64,000 bases of DNA from Earliella scabrosa (lineage: Eukaryota > Basidiomycota > Agaricomycetes > Polyporales > Polyporaceae): positions 1,674,001-1,738,000 of the forward strand of contig JABYQQ010000008.1 in NCBI GenBank assembly GCA_022605405.1, given 5' to 3'. The position numbers and the translations under genes were made by a program. Below, piece after piece: positions 59,690 through 64,000 of this stretch; position 1 is the first letter of the stretch; every line of letters starts with the position of its first letter. The notes beneath the pieces were generated by a model. The model was not told where the DNA came from. It searched no databases and saw only the letters and a program-made list of their open reading frames with translations.

Positions 59690-60872
59690 TATGGGCGAGC
59701 TACAAGCTTGATTGAGACTCGGACGGAGCGGTCGCAACCTCGACATGGGCGACCAGGGACTGCAACTTCTGGATGTCCTCAGGTGACAAGACCGGGGGAG
59801 TGGAAGATAAGACTCCGTCAACCAGGACCCGGTTGGTGAGATTGATAAACGGGAGGCCACGCGCCGCACGCTCCTCGACCAGCAGGCCACCACATTCACA
59901 TCGGGGCACGCCGTGAGCTGGAGGGTCTCCAAGCGTATCTCCAAGGTGCGGACCGCAGCGCTCCCGAACGCTGATACGGCGCCGATGAACTGGGCGAACT
60001 TCCAAAAGCTCGTGGTCCCTTCCGCGAAGTGAGGTCCGTGAGGCGGACCGTCAGTCGCTCTTCGGGACCCGCAAACTTGCGCAGGACAGGTGTATCGGGC
60101 GAGGGCAAGCGTGGAATGTCAAGCGAGACGAGGCCAATGGTAGAGAACGATGGTGATGGGGGATCAGGTATGGGTGCTGCGAACATTGGTACTTCGTCTG
60201 CCTCAATCGAGAAGATGGCTAGGGCATAGCACGGGTCGGGTAAACCCGGGGGTGTACCCTAGTGAGGTGTGAGTACGATGGTGAGCTCCTCCAGATGGGG
60301 CATATGTAAGTCGTAGAATGCGGCCAGCTCTGGCGCGTCCTCGGTGATAGAGTATATGCTAATAGATTTGAAGCGGCGTAGATGGGCTGTGTGCGTCGGA
60401 ATCAGGGGAAGACATTCGCCGTCAAGTGAGGACCCGATCATTCGCGGGGCAGACTTGGCCACGAAGTCGAGGACGAGCGTTGACCACCGCGGGGCATCGA
60501 AGATGACCCAATCGGGACTCTGCAACAAAATTCCCAGAACTCGGGAATGGCATCCACGAGGCGACGCCACAGACGGCAGACATGGGTCACTCGGATAGCC
60601 GAAGGCGAGTTCGGGTGAATTGAACGGAAGATGTGCATCAGGAGTTCCCGCGGAAGCACGACATGAACGAGGGCGGCGGGATTTTGGATGGACGCAACCT
60701 GGAGCATGTGTGCTTGAAGCTCGTCTATCTTAGTCCTATACTCGTCTAGGAGTGCTGAGGTGATAGCTTGAGTTTCATGACGGGGGAGTCCTCCCAGTCG
60801 CGCGCGAGTATCTGCAGGGAGCTCATGTCTGGGCGAGCCCCCTTCCGGACTGCCTAGCTGCACAGAGCTCAC
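59690..60872 (-). pseudogene. F-box protein pseudogene
   Basis: The start is intact (ATG at 60872): a helical segment, then a typical F-box, VVLPRELLMHIFRSIHPNSP then AIRVTHVCRLWRRLVDAIPE. The frame then shifts at about 60.53 kb to continue LLQSPDWVIFDAPRWSTLVL with leucine-rich-repeat-like parts (LEELTIVLTP). It meets an in-frame TAG at 60261-60259 and continues in frame to LTVRLTDLTSRK. It shifts again near 60.02 kb (SFWKFAQFIGAVSAFGS, LETLQLTACP) and once more near 59.9 kb (EERAARGLPFINLTNR to the end). Three frameshifts plus one stop mark it as dead. Functional relatives are substrate adaptors of SCF ubiquitin ligases in large basidiomycete families. It is unrelated to the three divergent F-box-like genes in the left part. 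Confidence 0.8.
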
Positions 60873-60879
60873 ACTATGC

Positions 60880-61625
60880 CTAGATGTTCATCAGTCACAC
60901 GAGTCTACGAGTCTAAGAGCAGTCCAGCGAAGCTCGCACACTGGTACTGGGCATGACGTACTCTGAACACAGTCCTCCCGATCGTGTAACGCAGTGGCTG
61001 CGGGATCTTTGCTGTCATAGCAGACTATATGGATGTACAATTAGCAACAGCTAGAGCATAGTATATACGATGCGAACCATCGACAATGAACGTTGTTAGA
61101 AGTCTTGTCGACAGTTCAAGTTGTTGCTAGGGTTGTTCGCGTCCAAGTTGAACGACTAAGAACCAACCGGAAGCTGGGGGAAATCAAGATTAATAGGCAT
61201 CCCAACGTCAATAAGTAACAGGAACATTCAGTGCCCGAAATTGTGCCTTCGATTCGAGCGACTTGAGGTTGGAGCTGGGTTGCCGTTGGAGAAGTGGAAA
61301 CAGGTCTTTCAAGCGCTTGGTTGCCCTGTGGGCCCGGTCCGATCCGGATACCGGACCGTCAGCGCTGCGAGCTTCAACTTACAGCAGGCGTACGGAATAG
61401 TATGTAACGTTATGCACCTACTGCTGCCTGTGACGTTGCTACCTCGATCAAAGGCATAACTATATCTGTATATCGCGGACATGCCGAACAAGCAAATGTT
61501 CTGGCTGCAACAGGTCGAGAGTCCCCAGCTTGCATTACTTCAAGGAAAGTAACATGGGTCTAAGTAGGTAGTAATTGTAAGATCACGGCCGCGTGTCGCG
61601 GACTCGGAGACAAGCCACAGACGTA
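60880..61625. other. Intergenic, nothing recognised
   Basis: Only short frames between the F-box pseudogene start and the P450 stop codon. Confidence 0.5.
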
Positions 61626-61629
61626 TGTA

Positions 61630-63884
61630 TCAGAGCCTCCGAACTTTCAGCAGCATCTCAGGCCTCGCACTCTCCTCCCCCATCGTCGGGTAGGTAACCC
61701 CAGACGAGTTCCAGGCGACGGGCTTGTCTGTCAGCTCGAACTTGAAAACTGGCAGCAGGACCGAAAGCACAACCTCTGTAATTAATGATTGGTATGAGGG
61801 CCCAAGTTATAGCGATTGATAATGTAGCTTATATCCAGTGACGGCACTTACTCATCTCAAGCTGCGAGAATTTGAAACCGCTGCAGAAGGCGTCAGCATA
61901 CTCCGAGGTTGTGGCGCACGCAGCAACGAATCCGAGGCACTCACATGCACGATCGGCCACCTCCTGAGAACGACAAGCTATGAAGCACATTATGAGCGAT
62001 TGGCCTGGCAGCACGGAAGCGCATGAGACTTACAGGTTCGAGTATACCCCAGGTATACGCGCCTCCTCGAGCTTGCCGGGGAGCTGTCCAAGCCATCGCT
62101 CAGGCCGCCATTCGCCAGCATCCTCTCCCCACAGAGCCTTGTTGGTGTTGCTCGCTTGGATATGGAGCAGCACAAGCGTGCCTCGAGTCACTGGTACCTC
62201 GCTTATCATAGAACCATCCCGCCCTCGGACGGGGAAGGAGAGAGGAAGGGACATGTCCCTTGCGGCGCTGTCGTGAGGTCATCAGCAGAATGTCCACATT
62301 AACCACCAAAGAGGCTACGAAGGGAGAACATACCGCCGGCCGATGAGGGGAACAGGTGCGAAGACGCGCAGAGTCTCTCGGCAGACCGCGTCGAGGTAAG
62401 GAAGCTTCACGAGCTCGTCGTACGCGATATCGTCGCCATCCGAGCCGCCTCCAGCTGCTTGTATCTCTGCCCGGAGCTTGTCTTGTACAGTAGGATGCTG
62501 CGCCAGGAGGTAAAGTATCCGCGACAGCGCATTCGAGGTCGTATCCATGCCTGCGAGAGTGAAAGTCCTGAAGTACAGATTGAACGAAATGATGCTAGGC
62601 AAGACGACGAAATTAACAAGCCCGACTCACGACATCTGCGCAATGAGCTCTTCGTCCGTCAACTTGTCCGTGTCAGTCGCGGTCGTGTTCGCCTTGACTA
62701 CATATGGTCAAGTTCGAGTCAACCTCTGCAAACGGGCTAACACCGCAAGCTGCACATGATACGCACGAAGGATGCTCATGAGGTCCTTGCCCTCCCCTAC
62801 GCGCTGAACCAACTCGTCGTCGCCGCTTGCAAGCGCCGCCTTCTTCTCGCTGACAATTTCCTTCGACCGGCGAGCCATAGTATCGCCTATGTTCAGCATT
62901 CGGTGCACCGTAGCCGACGGGATGAGGCGGGACAATCCCCACAGGGCTGACTCTGGGAGGAAGTTGGATAGCTGAGTCATCGTGAGACCCCAGATCAGAT
63001 TATCGCGGAGTACTGGGCTGCCGGAATAGTTGCAGTTAAGTCAGACTCAAAGCCTATACTCAATGGGTCACGAACACGTACAAGAAGAGCTTTAGAGATT
63101 CACCGTAGAGATCGGTGGAGTCGCTGACAAAGTCATCGAAGGAGTATCCAAGCCCGGCCTGCCCGAGCATCTCAAGCGTTGTGCGCGCCATCCAACCGTT
63201 CACGTCAATCTCCTGTGGCTCCTTGCCGACACGGCGTGCGATCGCCTTTTGAACCTTGTGTGCGATATCGTAGAAGATGTGGCTCATGTTACGCAAGTGT
63301 GCAGCCGAGAAGACGGGGTTCAGCATCTTACGCTGCTTTCGGTGCTGCTGGCTTTCGGTCGTGAGGAGACCAGGCCCAAGAAGCATATTGAAATCGCTGA
63401 TGATATGTTAGCGCTGCCAGTGTCACCATGGGAAAATATTCGTGCGTTCTCACTCGGTTTCGGTCACTCTCTTCGGCCACAGTTCAACATCCTTGATGAG
63501 GATGCTGTGCGTGGCCTTGGGATCGTACGTCTGTAGCATCTTCTCCTATACGCTATGTCAGTAGTGTGACGATCTGTAACCCAAGCGGCAACGTACCCCG
63601 AGGAGACCGGTCATCGCGTATGTAGGGCCATACGTCTCGTTAAGGTACATCCAATGCTTCCAGCTCTGTCGTTGCGTCAGCTCGGGGAAATTGCCTAGGA
63701 GCAATCACTCATTCAGCTTTCTGATGTGAAGCTGGCGTGATGGACACATACCGGTGATAAGGGAAGTGGGGGCAGGGCCAGAGAGATTGTCGAGTGGAGA
63801 GGGAACTACGTATTCACGTAGGAGCCGCCATAAGAGATATCCCACTCCAGCGACCACTACGACTATGGGCGCAGAGACAGACAT
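61630..63884 (-). CDS. Cytochrome P450 monooxygenase
   Basis: A multi-exon gene from ATG 63884 to TGA 61632-61630 with typical short introns. It starts with a membrane anchor (APIVVVVAGVGYLLWRLLRE) and a Pro-rich turn. Then follow the C-helix region (TTESQQHRKQRKMLNPVFSA), the I-helix oxygen-binding motif AGMDTT, the K-helix ExxR in CRETLRVFAPVPLIGR, the PERW segment (GEWRPERWLGQL) and the heme-binding loop FSGGGRSCIGFKFSQLEM, whose cysteine is the fifth heme ligand. The intron inside the loop (after SCI) splices cleanly. The C-terminus (FKFELTDKPVAW, then a short tail) is complete. It would be an ER-bound oxidase using a P450 reductase. The substrate cannot be read from sequence. The exact CYP family was not determined. 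No disruption was seen. Confidence 0.9.
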
Positions 63885-63889
63885 AGTCG

Positions 63890-64000
63890 AATCCGCCGGG
63901 TAGAGGTGCACGGGAATCTTTCAATGGTGAGAATGGAGTGAGGAGTCGTACGCGTAGGAGGGACTCAGCTGGGGGTAGCGAGGGGCTGCAGGTGTAAAGC
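63890..64000. promoter_or_regulatory. Upstream region of the P450 gene
   Basis: The start of the P450 on the minus strand lies at 63884, so these bases contain its 5' leader and the beginning of its promoter. No specific element was identified. Confidence 0.3.

Noticed and set aside
1..64000. CRISPR arrays, tRNA and rRNA genes, retrotransposon polyproteins, tyrosine-recombinase captain genes
   Set aside because: Looked for throughout; none could be recognised by eye. A tRNAscan and a RepeatMasker run would settle this.

Overview
This window is nuclear DNA of a filamentous basidiomycete, most likely an Agaricomycete and possibly a member of the Polyporales. The evidence is dense GT-AG introns of about 45-65 bases with CTNAC-like branch points, and protein families that are typical of those fungi: F-box and MYND expansions, a PIF1-like helicase, a class-E P450, Bud6/AIP3 and DPBB/RlpA-like surface proteins. 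There are no bacterial operons, CRISPR arrays, rRNA genes or tRNA genes that I could recognise. The genus is inferred, not shown.

Left part (1 to about 36.6 kb). This is a gene-family region whose proteins are strongly diverged but whose exon-intron structures can be followed in frame. It holds the 3' end of a PIF1-like helicase (1-660), three paralogous F-box-like genes (1.1-2.2, 14.5-15.6 and 23.8-25.0 kb), two MYND zinc-finger genes (3.5-4.2 and 35.8-36.6 kb), an unknown eight-exon gene (19.9-22.3 kb), and two related coiled-coil genes (31.8-33.3 and 34.2-35.0 kb). Two divergent copies of DNA-replication enzymes stand out. One is a ribonucleotide reductase large-subunit homologue without the active-site cysteines (16.3-18.8 kb). 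The other is a full-length, 21-exon DNA polymerase delta catalytic subunit homologue with changes in motif C and Exo III (25.6-29.9 kb). Between 9.6 and 12.4 kb a degenerate ~20-base minisatellite lies in two arms of opposite orientation.

Right part (36.6 to 64 kb). This part looks more like ordinary host sequence, but much of it is broken. A major-facilitator transporter is split by about 4.8 kb of other DNA and carries nonsense codons (39.7-46.1 kb). A Bud6/AIP3 gene has several in-frame stops (50.0-52.3 kb). An F-box gene is frameshifted (59.7-60.9 kb), with a second F-box tail at 57.6 kb. A near-perfect hairpin sits at 46.5 kb in AT-rich DNA. A second copy of the unknown family from 20 kb lies at 53.7-54.7 kb. 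The last two genes, a membrane-anchored DPBB/RlpA-like protein (57.9-59.4 kb) and a cytochrome P450 (61.6-63.9 kb), appear intact.

How it fits together. No pathway is encoded here as a unit. The pattern is of a family-rich, repeat-rich accessory or subtelomere-like region beside decaying host genes. The most interesting possibility is that the left part keeps replication-enzyme homologues that have lost catalytic residues but not their reading frames. All splice models come from reading the sequence by eye; no expression data or database search supports them.
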